64,000 bases of DNA. It comes from Nematopogon swammerdamellus. Lineage: Eukaryota > Arthropoda > Insecta > Lepidoptera > Adelidae. This document shows, in pieces, positions 1 to 12,853 of the stretch (position 1 is its first letter; every line of letters begins with the position of its first letter). The notes below the pieces were generated by a model, which saw only the letters and a program-made list of their open reading frames with translations, did no database searches and was not told where the DNA came from. Where the stretch lies: the NCBI GenBank assembly GCA_946902875.1, contig OX336354.1, positions 6,855,247 to 6,919,246 of the forward strand, written 5' to 3'. Made by a program: the position numbers and the translations under genes.

Positions 1-155
1 ATAGTTTGTGTTTTCCGTCCAGTTCAGTGTAGCCGGCACGACCGAAGGGAAGCACTGACGTGGCACCAAGTTCACCCGGTGTTATGGGCTGACATCACGG
101 ATGTTGTAGGTGATGTAGCCAACCGTGTGAGTTTCAATAAAAAAAATAAAAAAAT
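1..155 (+). repeat. SINE-A 3' part (window edge)
   Basis: The window opens inside a SINE tail (tgttttccgtccagttcagt ... ccggtgttatgggctgacat ... gtagccaaccgtgt) ending in an A-rich run. The same tail recurs at 5.2, 12.9, 16.4, 20.2, 38.9, 47.8 and 61.3 kb. Confidence 0.85.
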
Positions 156-164
156 CCATTTGCA

Positions 165-626
165 TATACAGGTTGTTAAAACCGCGAGTAGGTACATTAA
201 TTTCGCCAGCGCAATGCTCATGTTTTCCCGAGGCAAAAAAGTAAATGAAGTTTTTCTCTAAAGAGTCTAATTTTCGAGATATGAATTTTTGAAATGTATA
301 TTTTCGTCTAGTGTAATTTAACGCGTTGTTGCCGCTCCGCACCCTCCGCCCGCCGAACTCCAGTCCTCCACTCAAAAAGCTAACCCCCGCCCCTCCCGCC
401 AACATCTCCGTCCGAGACGCTCACGTCTCACCCGCTCTTCCCTCCTCCGCGCCGCCCTGTTATCATTAGATCATTTTTACACTAAAATAATCAATTAGTT
501 TGTATGACAACTGTAACTTTTTATTTAGAGGGAATTCAGAAAAAAGTTATTTGACTTTTTTGTTACTCTTGATCCCTATAATCATTTCCTAAATTTAATG
601 TACTCGTCGTTTTTACACCCTGTATA
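165..626. mobile_element. MITE-like element with TACAGG termini (copy 1)
   Basis: It is bounded by TATACAGG...CCTGTATA. If the outer TA is a target duplication, the ends are TACAGG/CCTGTA with TA target sites, as for Tc1/mariner-type elements. Internal sequence matches 39830-40300 in reverse (ttatttgacttttttgttac; ttcgtctagtgtaattt). There is no coding capacity. Confidence 0.6.
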
Positions 627-3224
627 GCAGAAGGTACGCGAATGAACAAGTCTGACGAGTTGTCTCCTACAACCACTACTTAACTGCACTATTATTTTTA
701 ATTTAGCCTTTTCTTCTACATAATATTTACTGTACATTAAATGAATTTTTGTTGAATAAACTTGACTAGCTAGCTAGTTAGGGACATCTTTCCCTCAAGT
801 CAAGGGATACTCGGCGTGTGGTTGCCCGATGCAAAGGTATTCTCACAAAGTATTGAGAAAGACAAAAACAAACAAAGAATTAAGTCGGGTGAGCGTCATG
901 ATTTTTTAGGGTTCCGTATCCGCACGGGACCCTATTACTAAGCCTATGCCGTCTGTCCATCTGGCCGTCTGTCTGTCTGACCGTCGGTCTGTCCTACCTT
1001 TAAAGGAATGTGCATATCTCTTGAACCGCAATAGGTAGCCGCTTGAAATTTTCACAGAATATGTAAAGAAATTTACAAAGGTCCCCATACAAGAAACGTG
1101 ATTTTTCAACGTTTTCTTGTTTTTGCTCTATCCTAAAAACGGTAATACATACAAGCGTCAAACTTGGTGTGATTATAGCACAAACTCTAAAGTAAAACAT
1201 TTTTTATTTCTCGACCGCACTACCGAACGTTGCGTATGTGCCTGAACACGATGTTAACGCGGCCTTGGCCGCTATCGCCGATCTAATTACAAAGCGCGAT
1301 TTGGTTTTGTTAATATTTTGTACAGGGATTGTTCTGTGTTGTGGAAGGTGAAAAGCAAAAATTACATTATAAAAAAAAAACAAACGGTCCATTGCGTTGC
1401 AAACCATAATAAAATCACTTCGAATTTATAAGCCAATTTATAATTTATCAAGCAATTTATAATTTATAACGTAGTAGCGATTGACAATCGCAATTGATCG
1501 TCTCCAAGACGCCTAAAGCGGTTTATACCATCAGGTTTTTCATTAGTTAAATTATTGTTCCGCGAACTTGGCGAACATTTAACTTTCTTCAATACTTTGA
1601 AATTATGACAGAATGTTTTTGCAATCCTTCCGCCCTCGGTGTATCACGTCACGTACCGAGACCTACCAAGCGAGCATAACAAGCGCGGAGTTATTTTTGT
1701 CTGGCGACGCCTTGAAATATTCGCGCCTAATTAAGTGATATATCACCGGGCCATTTCGGGCATGTTCGGGGGGGCTCTGGAAGTTCGGGGGGACTCTGGA
1801 AGTTCGGGGGCGGCGTCTCGACGGGTCGCGTGTGCCCTCCGCCGCCCGCTTTCACCGCTCCTACACCGCTGCTGCTGGTGCTCTGGTGATGAATGGCGCG
1901 GCGCGGGCCGTTGTTGTTGCGGTCCCGCCGATGACGTGTTCTTAGCAATAACATAGTACCTACCTTTAGACACCAAATACATTATGCTTTAGGTAGCTGA
2001 CACATATACATTCATATGGACGTGCCTGCACACGAATGAATGAAAGCTTGCGTATTACGTCACGAATTAGCTCAGAAGCTAGATTATAGCAATGTCGGCG
2101 AACTTAACGCCGTGACTGTGACGCAAATGTATACATTTTTCACTAGCTTTTGCCCACGGCTTCGTTTCGCGTAACTTTTTGCTCACAGCTCAAACTCCCT
2201 AAAAGTAGGTATGGACCGGGGGCCTGGTATAAACATATTGATGCGTTCGAACAAGACTAATATTTTTTTCTACAGAGCGAATCGCCTCACTGATTTCCAC
2301 CGTTCTGAAAAAAAAAACTGCTCCGAGAGAAAAAAGCAACCAGCATAAGCTCGGCTCATTTGCGAGGGGCAGCGAGATGCCCTCAATTAGTTCACGTCGC
2401 TAGTCTGACCTTAGCCCTTTTAGTCGGCTTTACTTATTCGTTCGGCGCGTACTCGAGATGTACCGCCGTTACATTTTACTCGGACCCATCGCGAAGATTA
2501 AGTTATCTTCGAAACGCGCTTATGAGATGAGCGCGGAGAACGAAAAGAAAATGTTTTCTTCAGGCGGCTGTCACTGGTTTACCGCCGGAAGCAGACGGTA
2601 TCCGCTTGAGAATTCCGAGCTCTTCCGGTCGCCGCCCCTGCGCCTCCCCCGCCACTTCCGCCAAAACGGCGACGCCTTCGATATTATATTTTAACTTTAG
2701 TTTTATTTTAGCGAGTACAAATTTTAATGCCATCTTAATCACGGAAGGTTTTCACTTCGCCACACTAAAATATTAAAATTCACACATGAAAAAACACCAC
2801 CGCCTTCTAGGATAGATACTGAAAAATACAGTTTTTTTTAATTTCTCGATTCATAGATTCAGTTCCAGATATTTTTATTTCACCGTAAAGAACACACAAT
2901 GCTAACAATCTTTAATACTATGGGTAATAATAATAGGGGTCCTTCCACCGAGTCAAGCCGAAGGTCTTACATGCCATGCATGCCTTACTTGCTGCTTGAT
3001 AGTTATCTTGTCCTAATACATTGCTAAACGTGATGGTCGGTGTTGTGCTGTAATTTACAAGAGTACTTGCAGCACAACACCGATTACTCTGCTTATCGCG
3101 ATTGTCGGGATACATTGTGTGGTATGTATGTATATACTAAGTCAAATGAAAAAATCCAAAAAAAGACAATAAAATACAGAATTGCCATGCAAAATATATA
3201 AAACGTTAAAAATATATATTAGTA

Positions 3225-3545
3225 ACGCTCGTCGATATCGCCGTGCCGCATAATGGTAGGTAACCTCGCCTCGTCAGTAAGGAAGCAGAGAAGACTTTAA
3301 AGTATACCTGGACCTGTAGCACGAGGTTACCAAAATGTGGCCCATCGACTCGACGATCGTTGTGCCCATATTCGTATCGGCGCATGGGCTGATAGCGAAG
3401 AGCCTCGACGACCACCTTGAAAGGCTCTCGCTGAGTGGTTGGGTCAAAGGCCAGATCCAGAAGGCAACCCTGCTCGACACTGCTGCTCGCATAGTCCGGA
3501 GGTTTCTCTCTTTGGGACCCGACCATCGGTAGCCTGGGCTCGCCT
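3225..3545 (+). mobile_element. LINE-derived C-terminal coding relic
   Basis: A 65-codon frame from 3335 reads MWPIDSTIVVPIFVSAHGLI, then AKSLDDHLERLSLSGWVKG and QIQKATLLDTAARIVRRFLS. I recognise this as a tail common in lepidopteran reverse-transcriptase proteins; the precise family is uncertain. It is an isolated fragment without the RT core. Confidence 0.6.
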
Positions 3546-4651
3546 CGCCGCTGCCGCCGCCGGTGGTGGAAATTCCATTTGTTTTTGTAAATAATGTAAA
3601 AATATAAAATTTATATAAAAATACATGCGTCAATAAATGTGATAATATAATAATAATACACTTTATGCAACTTAATGTGTGGCAAGGGCGGGCTTATTGC
3701 CTTAACGCAGTGAGTGGACCTACATTTTTATTACATGGAATCGGAACCATGGAGCAGTAACTTAGGTGAAGCAACGTAAACTTTTTCAAATCAGAAAAAA
3801 AATTATTGGTACAGTTCTCACAATATACAAATGTGGGTACAAAGTTCAAGCGCACTGCCGACCGCGTCCCGCGCCGCCCCGCGTTGCCTGAGGCGATACC
3901 CCTCCCAACCCGTCCCGCCGCGTCGCGCGGACTTTGGACCCAAATTTGTACGTTGTGACTACTGTACACGCCGCGCCGCGCCGGTTGGTGTCGAACCTCG
4001 TACCTCTCGAAAGAGAAGCCGTGGCCCAGTTTTAAAAATCACTCCTGCTTTTAACGTTATTTGTCAACCGTTATCGCTTGTCCACACGTCCTTGCTCGAT
4101 TCGTGTGCAAATTGAAAAGTTAAAATCTGACAGCTACTTAGCGGCATTTGAAGCAGCAAAACAAATGCGCTCATCGCTCAGGCGGGCGGGACGCGGGACG
4201 TAGGACTCGCGTAAATGAGGCGCGCGCGGGCGCGCGTTCGCAGCTCCGCGGTGCGGGGGGGAAGAAGGTCATTAGGGAGCGAATACTCGGAGGCGGGCGG
4301 GGCGAAAGGAGTAAAGTAACTATTTGTAATGGAAAGAAGTTCTCGGAACGTTGAATTTCCCGATGGAATGACACGAGCCGCGTTCCTGAAAGTGCGTTAT
4401 CACTTGTTCGATTTTACTTTGAAATTGAATAAGGGGAGCGCTGTCTTCTTTTTCGCTTTCATTTCAAAGAAGGCATTGTTTGTGTGTGTTTGTTTCAACA
4501 GAATTCTTCTTTCCTCGTATAGGTAGAGATAGAGATATGTAGGTTCTCGAGTAATTAATTCTAACCTTCATCCGCTACTACCTATATACATACTAATAAA
4601 CATCAGTCTTATTCTTTATCTTGATAACTTAGTATTAATCTAAACCTTTTG

Positions 4652-5027
4652 TCAGCCTCGGTAGCTCGCTGGTGCGATGGATAATAGCCGTAAGTAAAAC
4701 TTAAGTACACCTGGGCGCGGTCAGGACTTGCACGGGTGACCGTTCAACCGAACCACGGTCTGCCTAATGCAGACCGTGGTTCGGTTCGGATTTCACGTAA
4801 AACTGTAGGTCCCTTCCCTTCTTACCTTACTACATTGTAGGGTTTGTCCGCCCGGGTTGATATCACTGATATCACTGCACTGAGAAAGTCGGTGGAAGCG
4901 GCTTATGTAAATAGCCGTCCAGTTCAGTGTCACCGGTACGACCGGGAAGCACTGACATGGTATCTAGTTCACCAAAGTGTGATGAGCTGATATTATCACG
5001 GGTGCTGTATTTTATGTAGCTAACCCA
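4652..5027 (+). repeat. SINE-A, diverged copy with internal hairpin
   Basis: The head still resembles 5S rRNA (ctgggcgcggtcaggacttg ... gggtgaccg). A perfect inverted repeat (cgaaccacggtctgc / gcagaccgtggttcg) interrupts it near 4751-4786. The tail is shared with the other SINE-A copies but much mutated. Confidence 0.75.
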
Positions 5028-5175
5028 AAGCAAACCATTACTAGATATATCTGAACTGAAACCATAAAAACATGTAATGCTGAGAATAATTACGGTAGTA
5101 TTTTTATCAAAATTTTTATTTTATTTTATTTATTACTATGCATATTATTTTTTTATGTTATTTATTACATGTACT

Positions 5176-5503
5176 GTGTGGGGCCGGTACTTTAAAAGAA
5201 TAGCCCCACTGCATCTCTCCCCGTGTATGTCGTAAAAGGCGACTAAGGGATATGACTCCCTTCTTATATTACTAGGTGGTAGGGTTTAACCCGCCCGGAT
5301 TGGTACCACCGCACTGAATTAAAGGTCGGTCGAAACGACTATGTAAATAGTTTGTGTTTTCCGTCCAGTTCAGTGTAGCCGGTACGACCGAAGGGAAGGC
5401 TGACGTGGCACCAAGTTCACCCGGTGTTATGGGCTGACATCACGGATGTTGTAGGTGATGTAGCCAACCGTGTCAGTTTCCATAAAAAAAAAAAAAAAAA
5501 AAA
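5176..5503 (+). repeat. SINE-A tail with LINE-tail-like head
   Basis: The head is ggccggtactttaaaagaat ... cgtaaaaggcgactaaggga, then the common core (taggtggtagggtttaaccc, ttggtaccaccgcactgaat) and tail, ending in about 18 A. Copies with the same head lie at 47.8 (-) and 61.3 kb (+). Confidence 0.85.
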
Positions 5504-5525
5504 TATTTGTTGAAAAGAAGTGAAA

Positions 5526-6117
5526 ACATATTAAGAAAACCGGTCAAGTGCGAATGAGACTTGCGCGCCGAGGGTTCCGTATCATCTTAGGCCTTCGACC
5601 TGGCCCTGATAGACTTACTTCGGCAGATATACATACGTTTATCTAAAAGCTTTCTTCTTCTCTTAAACTGAGCGCAGCTCTGGCTTCGACGGTGCCCTCA
5701 CTAACTTACAATTTTCAAGAAAATGTATACTTATTTAACATGAAAGCGCGCCGGAGCTCAGCCTTCGGCCTCACCCCCACTGACTTACTCATTTTGAGAA
5801 AGTATGTGATTTACCTACACTCATCTCGGCCTTCAGCCTCGCCCTTGGTGTCTTACCGTTTTTCATTAAACTGAACGCAACTCGGCCTCGTCTTCAGAGA
5901 TTTGGTGTGCCAAATGCCGAATAAAAAAAAAAAATTTTCACTTTCACCCTTCGAACGAACTTTGTATTTATTGCAAAATAACTATTATGATACAAAGTTT
6001 AAATTTTTTAGGACTAGCCGTTTAGAGGATGCTGTGCAGATAGACAGGACAGTCGAACGACGAAGTGATACTATGAGGGTTCATTTTTTACTATTTTGGT
6101 ACGGAACCCTAAAAATT
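5526..6117. mobile_element. element with inverted 'agggttccgta' ends
   Basis: It starts ggtcaagtgcgaatgagact ... gagggttccgtatc and ends tttggtacggaaccctaaaaa, a common lepidopteran DNA-element pattern. The inside has repeated 'cggccttcggcctcgccc'-like blocks. It ends 90 bp before exon A. Confidence 0.65.
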
Positions 6118-6207
6118 ACGGTAGTTTACATCTTGTCAGGCTTGAATGTAAACCGGGTATTTATACCAGGGCACAATAGTGAATGCGCAATGTATGGTTG
6201 TCTGCAG

Positions 6208-6334
6208 GCGGAGATATGGTCCGTTTTCATCGCGATCCTGCGGAAGAGCGTGCGGAACCTGCAGGCGTGCACAGACGTCGGCCTTATACAACTTGTGCTG
6301 CAGAGGTTGCCCAGAGCCGAAACTGTCGTCGCAG
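6208..6334 (+). CDS. rg: neurobeachin/rugose internal exon A
   Basis: This is the first visible exon of a neurobeachin ortholog, a large BEACH-domain scaffold that anchors PKA and works in Golgi-to-membrane and synaptic trafficking. It starts after the acceptor tgtctgcag and ends at the donor gcag|gtatgc, giving 42 codons plus one base. The peptide contains [18 protein letters not shown], very close to the vertebrate NBEA segment that precedes [15 protein letters not shown]. It belongs to the N-terminal armadillo-like helical region. The last base (G) joins AT of the next exon to make Asp. Earlier exons lie outside the window. Family recognition is from memory of NBEA and Rugose; the splice sites are read directly and are strong. 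Confidence 0.93.
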
Positions 6335-7649
6335 GTATGCATGCACCCACACAATATTTGCACCTCCAGCTATATTCATTTTACCTGGTATTAAGCTTCT
6401 AAGTCTGTAAGCACGAAGGCACACTCACCTAAATATCCGGCTTGAAGTTTTTCCGACCGGCGGCGGTGCGCCGCCGGTAAATTGTATGGTAGGTACGTGA
6501 ATCGGCACAAGTTTGTCACCGCACATGTACGAGTAGGTTGACCATACTATTCAGCTCCCGACGGGGAATTCCGGCTAGAAATTCCGTTGAGTGTGTCTTC
6601 GCGCTAATACTTTACTTGTTTGGAAGTATCCTTTGAAATATATATTCAGTATTTCACTCAGAAATCTTCTTACGTCGTAAGTGGGATGAATGAAACGTTT
6701 TCCTGTTTTAACATTTTATATTAATTAGAAAAAAATTGGTAATTCAAATAAACAGCCGAAAATCTACACAACAACGCACCAGCACATGATATATGAGTCG
6801 GCAGTTTCCGTGTAAAAATCTGAACTTTCCGTAATTAAAAGTTGAAGCGGACCTCAAAGGAAAATACTTCCGCCAACAACAGGATGGAAAATGCGCCCAC
6901 TGAATTTAATGAAAAAGCCCATAAACGTGCCTGGAGAAAATCTCCATACAAAGCGACCACCGCACACAACGGCGAGCAAAAACACGACCCCGTTTCTTAT
7001 GCGGTCCCGCACCTATGTACATAACTACCTATCTACCTACCTACATACTTACCTGAAGCCGTATTACCTCGACTTTATGCAACAAAAGCTTTTGTGCCCT
7101 CCGCATTTCATCTATTTTCCTTGCGGCTCACTTGGCTGCGTGTGACCTGTGGCGCGCGGTACGCACTTTTATTCTGCGCCGTCATCGGTTTTTCAGAGCT
7201 TGTAATTTCGGCTCTACCTTACTTATGACCTTACTCGACCCTGTAATTTGGCTGGTGCCCTTTTTGTTTTGCGCAAATCTAATTTGACGTCTTCGTAATT
7301 TGAATCCATTCTCTCTGTATTCTGAAACTTGAACCTGTTTTAACACAATATTATTTTGTACTTTCTCAGGAGTAGTTCAAAGTAATGGAATAATTTTTTT
7401 AGGTAAAAACGAGAGTAAAAATATGCTTAGCCCTTGATAGAATGAGTTTGGCACATCTACACAATGATAAAATTCAAAGTAATGCAAAGTTCGTTGGCTG
7501 TGTGCGTGCTATAAAATATAACTCGATATAATATCTATTATATATCTGGTTATCTAACCACCTATTCCATTTTGATCTGGAGTTTTTTGAAGTGAAGCTT
7601 TTTAACGCATTTTTGGGACGGGGACTTATTTAAGAAAATTGTTACGTCA

Positions 7650-7815
7650 CGAATGTACGAACGGAAGTTGCAAATCTCCTCATTACGCGCTTTCCAGCCA
7701 ATCAGGAGCGTTGGCTGCGCTGCCCAGCGCCATCTATGGACGCCTTTTGAAGTCGAACCATTGTATAAGTTGAAAGGAATATAGGATAGATGGCACTATC
7801 TCTATCGAAATTAAA
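7650..7815 (+). repeat. dispersed repeat shared with 50.8 kb
   Basis: It contains cgaacggaagttgcaa, gccatctatgga, cttttgaagtcgaaccattg and ttgaaaggaatat, all found in the same order at 50828-51015. It is non-coding and of unknown family. Confidence 0.65.
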
Positions 7816-7980
7816 TAATTGTAAGGAGCTTCGCTTCTGTCGGGTGTTCCACGACACCTCACCTTTTTTATAGACAACAGGCACGGGTAGCTGTGCCCAA
7901 AAGTTAAATGGAAGATCAAACTCAGTTAATAAAACCACTCCTCGCGAAACCATGCTCAGAGAGGCGTCATGCCTTAAAAG

Positions 7981-8372
7981 CGGCGGGTGGCCGAGTGGTT
8001 TCGGCATCGGCTTCTCATGCGAGAGGTCCGAGGTTCGAATCCGGTCGGCGTGTACCAATGAGTTTTTTTCTGACGAAAAAATTTACGTGCAAGCCTGCAC
8101 CTGCTGCTTCACCGTTCGGAACCGGTGTAAAACTGTAGGTTCCTTCCCTAGCCCCTTACTAGGTGGTAGGCTCAAATTGTAGCCGGCTGGGTTGATACCA
8201 CCGTACTGGATGTAAGATCCAGCCTCGGTTGTGTTCTCCTCTAATCCAGTATAGCCAGCAATCCAGGTAAGTCTCCGGTACGGCACCTACCTTCTCGGAG
8301 GTGATATTGGCTTGTCGGAACATGTGCTTTGGCCCCTCCGACTCAGCCACCCATGCTGGATTACATAAAAAA
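7981..8372 (+). repeat. SINE-B with tRNA-derived head
   Basis: The head (gcgggtggccgagtggtttc ... gaggttcgaatccggt) keeps Pol III A- and B-box motifs but cannot form an acceptor stem, so it is not a tRNA gene. Its core (aaactgtaggttccttccct, ttactaggtggtaggctcaa, gggttgataccaccgtactg) is related to the SINE-A core. The tail ends catgctggattacataaaaa. Confidence 0.85.
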
Positions 8373-10926
8373 AATGCCAACTATAAGGCGGACAATTATA
8401 CAGGCGGTTTATCCTAGCTTGCTTCACAACACAACCATCATGCTAAATGTTGTATAAACCTGAGAGCCCTAAATGGGGAATAGTCGCGGGCAAACGCTGA
8501 GATGTTTAAACTCTATTCCTAATTTACATTTTGGCTCAAACTTTATGTGAACCGACAAATAGCGGACATGAACGGTGCCGATTCGAATCGGTTCCATTGT
8601 TGTCTACGTCATAACCGCTATGCGAACATAACACCAGACGCGACCACGAGGCGGTGTTAACACGAATGAGTGAAAACTTTGGGCGACGCGCAAATAACAC
8701 ACAACACACTAGACGCTCATTATATCTCTCCCTACCTTGGTATGTTCAATGTTTCAGAGGTATGAGTAATCTAGACACAGTCATAAAACTTGTACGGCAG
8801 TGTACTATAAGCGCAATTTTAGGTGGTAGAGTTGCAGGAATATGAGAAAAGTTTAATGGAAAAACTCGCTGATCGTTGGTTGCTGGTAACGAAAAATGAA
8901 AATTACGTAGGAAAATATTTTGAAACATTCACACTCACAAAGCACAGACGGGTCCATACTACGAGGATATTTTTTTTATGTAAACCAACTTGTGGCTGTG
9001 CCGAGGGACCAATGGTGCAGTCGACAGAGCCAAAAACACCTCTCTCGCGAAATCTCGCTCAGATATTTAGCCAAAAGGTGAAGAAAGATGAGGTGTCGTG
9101 GGACACCTGAGAGATGCGAAGCTTCTTACGCTTTGGCCCAGCCAAAAACCTACCAGGAACGTCTGTTCGTACTTTCGCGACGTTTCACTTGTTCAGAGTT
9201 AGGTTCCCACGCTTAAAAAAAGTAGACAAAGTTCAATTAACGGCCATGCTGGAAGCGTGAATGAGGAGATGAGTTTCAACTGGCATATTAACGAATTCGA
9301 AATTTTCACGAGTTTCTCCGTGAAACTATTTTGGTCTTTGAAAGTCATGTAGTTTGAACGAAGTTTATTTTAGTTGGTAATTCAGATGTGTAATATGAAG
9401 TTTGTGAAGCATAATTCGGTCAGGTAAGTTCACGAGGATACATGTCTAGTCGTCAATACGAGTTGTAATTACTTCAGAAAGTTCCGGCGAGACCGCATTG
9501 TACTTAGCTGACGAGTCACCCTCACGCCCTCACCCTCCGAACGGAAGCAAACTTTCTGCTCATGTCACATCAAAGGAGATTGAAATGTCAGAAAATTTTC
9601 TTTGCGTTTGATTGCATTCGTTCCGACATTGACGCGTTTTATTGGGTACTTCCGTCCGTATCCGTAACTCGACTTAAGTGAATCCACGACTTGCACTAAG
9701 ACAAAATAATTTCGACTTTACCTGTGCGTTCTTTTTTCATACAAATCATAAATGTTTAAGCACTGGCCACAGTGGCCACTGGCATTTTATATCAAACAAT
9801 GAGGAATGATTTAGTCTTTCAACGTTAAGAAGATAGAGATGGCACAAAGATAATAGTCCCTAAAACAGTTAGACAGACAGCTGACTCTATTAATTCGCTC
9901 TGCATGGCAGATGTTAATTAGACTTTTCTCAAGGGAATTATGAAGTGACCGATCCCCATACAATGGCGCGTGTCTATTTTTCCTTAGTCAAATTAAGGAA
10001 TATTTTTCTCTGAATTTTACCGGTACGTTATTTTATAGTTACCGAGGAAATGACAGTACGCTTTTGTTTATTTTTTAACGTCTATAAACCTCTAGACTTC
10101 TAGCCTCTAGACTTTTGAATATTGATACATTTATTTATAATTAATGAACAGCGTTTAAAAATAGCTTAATTGCATATTTTTTAAATAATAAACGAAAACG
10201 TGCGAACCCTAAATACAGTCTTCTTAAAAAAATTTAAACAAAATGTGTACATTTGAGGGGTGTAATAATAAGGCACGCCCCTAACATTGCTAAATTATAA
10301 CTAATTAAGCCTCTGAGCTGCAGTTGTCCCTTTTGCACGATTGAGAAACAGAGAATAGCAAACGAAACCCTCAATATTGAACTATATCGCGCTTCCTGGC
10401 CTCATTATCATGTTATGTGCATGCTAGAAAGTTAAATGGCCGAACACCAGGACTTAACTTTAAATCAGATTGGGATTCTAATGACAGCATTTCACCTTAG
10501 GGGCAACTGACTTTTGGAGTAAGAGTCTTTAAGATGAGCATAAGTGGACTTAAATTGTTAAGTCTGTGTTGACGCAATCGGCCCGAAAATAGAAAATGTA
10601 AATAACATTTTCTACATTCATAACATGTAACTAATCATTATTGTTACACAGCAAATGTACATATTATGTAATTCACACTTGTATGGGGTAAGAGTGCCTT
10701 ACTATTACACCTCACTAGACACGTGCCACGGTCCTGACCTTACACCTCAGACCATAGCCTACTATTATCATCAGTTAGCGGTTCTCTGACTAATGTTCGT
10801 ATTGCTGTGTTAATGTTTATAATGTGTGCGTTTTGCAATATAATTGTAAAATCGTACAGCTAATCAAGTAAAAGTCGTGACAACACACAGTTATGTATTA
10901 TTCATTATTTTAATTCGTTATACACC

Positions 10927-10999
10927 GGGGGCGTAGCTCAGATGGTAGAGCGCTCGCTTAGCATGTGAGAGGTACCGGGATCGATACCCGGCGCCTCCA
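10927..10999 (+). tRNA. tRNA-Ala (AGC), copy 1
   Basis: This is a 73-nt cloverleaf. The acceptor stem is GGGGGCG/CGCCTCC with the G3:U70 alanine identity pair and discriminator A73. The D arm is GCTC/GAGC, the anticodon stem CTCGC/GTGAG with loop TTAGCAT (anticodon AGC), and the T arm ACCGG.../...CCGGC-type with B box GATCGATAC. Position 40 is T, making a G30:U40 wobble. As I recall, U40 marks the Bombyx silk-gland-specific tRNA-Ala, whereas the constitutive form has C40. A Pol III terminator (TTTT, 11008-11011) follows. It is nested in the 9.2-kb neurobeachin intron in the host orientation. The 3' flank (aaatattactttt) resembles that of copy 4. Confidence 0.96.
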
Positions 11000-11177
11000 A
11001 ATATTACTTTTATAAAATGCATGCATTATGTTTTCTATTGTTAGGAACAATGGTCGAAAAAGATATAAAATATAAATACTAATCAGTGAATTACCAGTTC
11101 CAGACATACTATTATAATGGACATCAATTAATTGAATTTTAAAGCATGTAGTAATAGGCTGACGAAAGCATTGTATT

Positions 11178-11400
11178 ACACTAGCTGTGCCCGCGGCTCC
11201 GCCCGCTCTCATATTTCACTTCACTGCTAACTTCATAAGCCATTTAGCGTGATAGTAAGTAGCCTATAGTTGATGGGAAGAATCAAGCTATCCGTAGAAT
11301 TTTTTTTTTATTAAAATCGGTTCAGTGGTTCTCGCGTTATAAGCGGACAGACATAAATACATACATACATCCATACACACAGACAGATGAAAGCAGACGT
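11178..11400 (+). repeat. LINE-type 3' tail repeat
   Basis: It begins actagctgtgcccgcggctc and runs to cggttcagtggttctcgcgt and a (catacata) tail. A reverse copy is at 25137-25272. Short relatives are at 2140, 53310 and 63187. Confidence 0.7.
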
Positions 11401-12604
11401 TGGATTTGATTAAAGGTATAAGGATTAAAGGTAAGGATGAATTAATTAAAAAGGATTGATAGTCAAGTCAGTCAAGTCTTCACACCAATCATTCAGTCCG
11501 TGTTATCAGCAGTATGTAACTAGATACAGTATACAATTTAATTTATTATTTCAAACTGAAACAGTTGTACAACAACGCTAAAAAAAATTCAGTGTTTGCA
11601 CCTGGTACTTGATGGACTTCACAAACCAGATGCACATGAGTTGCCGTGTTAGTAAAGTACATTGTATTCGTTCGTCGCTCGCCTCGGCTCTGCTGGTCTC
11701 CTGGTACTGCCGACTCGGTTGCGGCGGCGCATTTCCCGACCGCGAAGGTGTCCCAGCCGCGCGCCACTTTCCCTTTGTTCATGCGCTATTTTCACAGTTT
11801 GCCGCGCGGCAGCCTCGGAGTTCCGTATTTCAGCGAGCCACTGTAATTAAAGAGGTGCGGTTTCATTTCGGCGTCACGCCTAGATTCCACCTGCGTCATA
11901 AATTGCAACAACGGAAAACTGGGTTTGCTCGGTGGGATAATAATTTTTTATTATTGATTTTTTTATTAATTAAAATTCGGAGCGACAAAACTATTTTTAT
12001 AGCCTTAATTTAGTGCGGTCGAACTGACCGGAAGGATCTAATAAGTAAGATAAAGGGATCTATTTACTTGGATCCCCTAATTTTCACTAAAGGAGTGCAA
12101 TTACGAAACTCAGAAAGAAGTTCAAAGTAGACGCTTGGCGACAAGCCCCTTTCTGCTTAATACACATTTAAAAACTGACTGACGGACAACGCGCAGCCTA
12201 AAAGGGTTGGTCAAAAGCATTTTTAGTAGTTCGGAGCACTAGAAAACATTTTTAAAAATTTGGGTGGATCCCCCACACGCTGGACTTACTGAGAATGCGT
12301 GAACAAGAACTTCAAAAAGTTACTTTTGTGCGGGAGAAATTAGCAAGCGTCGATGTGCGTTTGTAATAAACGAACATTTCTCTATGCCGAACCGCAAACA
12401 CACCCGAACAAACGAACAGGCATGTTTGTTAACCATCGCTGCGAATTACAAACGATTGTGTGCGTTGCTTACACAATGTTTGCACGAACTTTACACCTGG
12501 CTGATTGAATAGCGCTAATTCTGTTTGCCTGGTGCTTTGTTCTTCTTGTGTATTTTCACGTCACCATTGTCGTGATTAAATTAAGACATAAATTATTTTT
12601 ATTT

Positions 12605-12730
12605 TTTATGGAACCTGACATCGTTGGACGCACTGACATGGCACCTTGGTGGACTAGGTGCCACGTCAGTGCGTCCTTCTGCGGTCTTGATAGCTATACT
12701 GTAGTGGACGGAAAACACGAACTACTCAGC
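12605..12730 (-). repeat. SINE-A fragment folded on itself
   Basis: A reverse-strand SINE-A fragment contains a 21-bp inverted repeat (ggacgcactgacatggcacc / ggtgccacgtcagtgcgtcc) at 12626-12676, next to the full SINE-A copy. Confidence 0.6.
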
Positions 12731-12853
12731 CCAGAACACCTTGCATACCATACCAACTTATGGTTACGCGGCATGGGTAGAAATATTATTTATGACCTAT
12801 GTATGTTTGATTTATATTGCAAAATGCCGTCGCAGTCATCTATTGCTATTGAT

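Larger units (their letters stand above)
656..5175. other. intron sequence upstream of exon A
   Basis: Apart from the repeats listed, I see no coding exon. At 1765-1812 a G-rich stretch repeats ctctggaagttcgggggg about 2.5 times. CpG-rich patches lie at 1740-1930, 3840-3990 and 4170-4310. Open frames in these patches occur on both strands and match nothing I know. Confidence 0.6.

Noticed and set aside
1727..1982. Overlapping open frames on both strands in a GC-rich patch
   Set aside because: Both strands are open because of base composition; a short G-rich tandem repeat explains it.
7981..8056. Apparent extra tRNA gene
   Set aside because: A and B boxes are present but no acceptor stem forms, and the sequence continues into a SINE body found elsewhere.
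11609..12013. 134-codon open frame
   Set aside because: No domain recognised; overlapping frames in all three registers indicate composition rather than coding.
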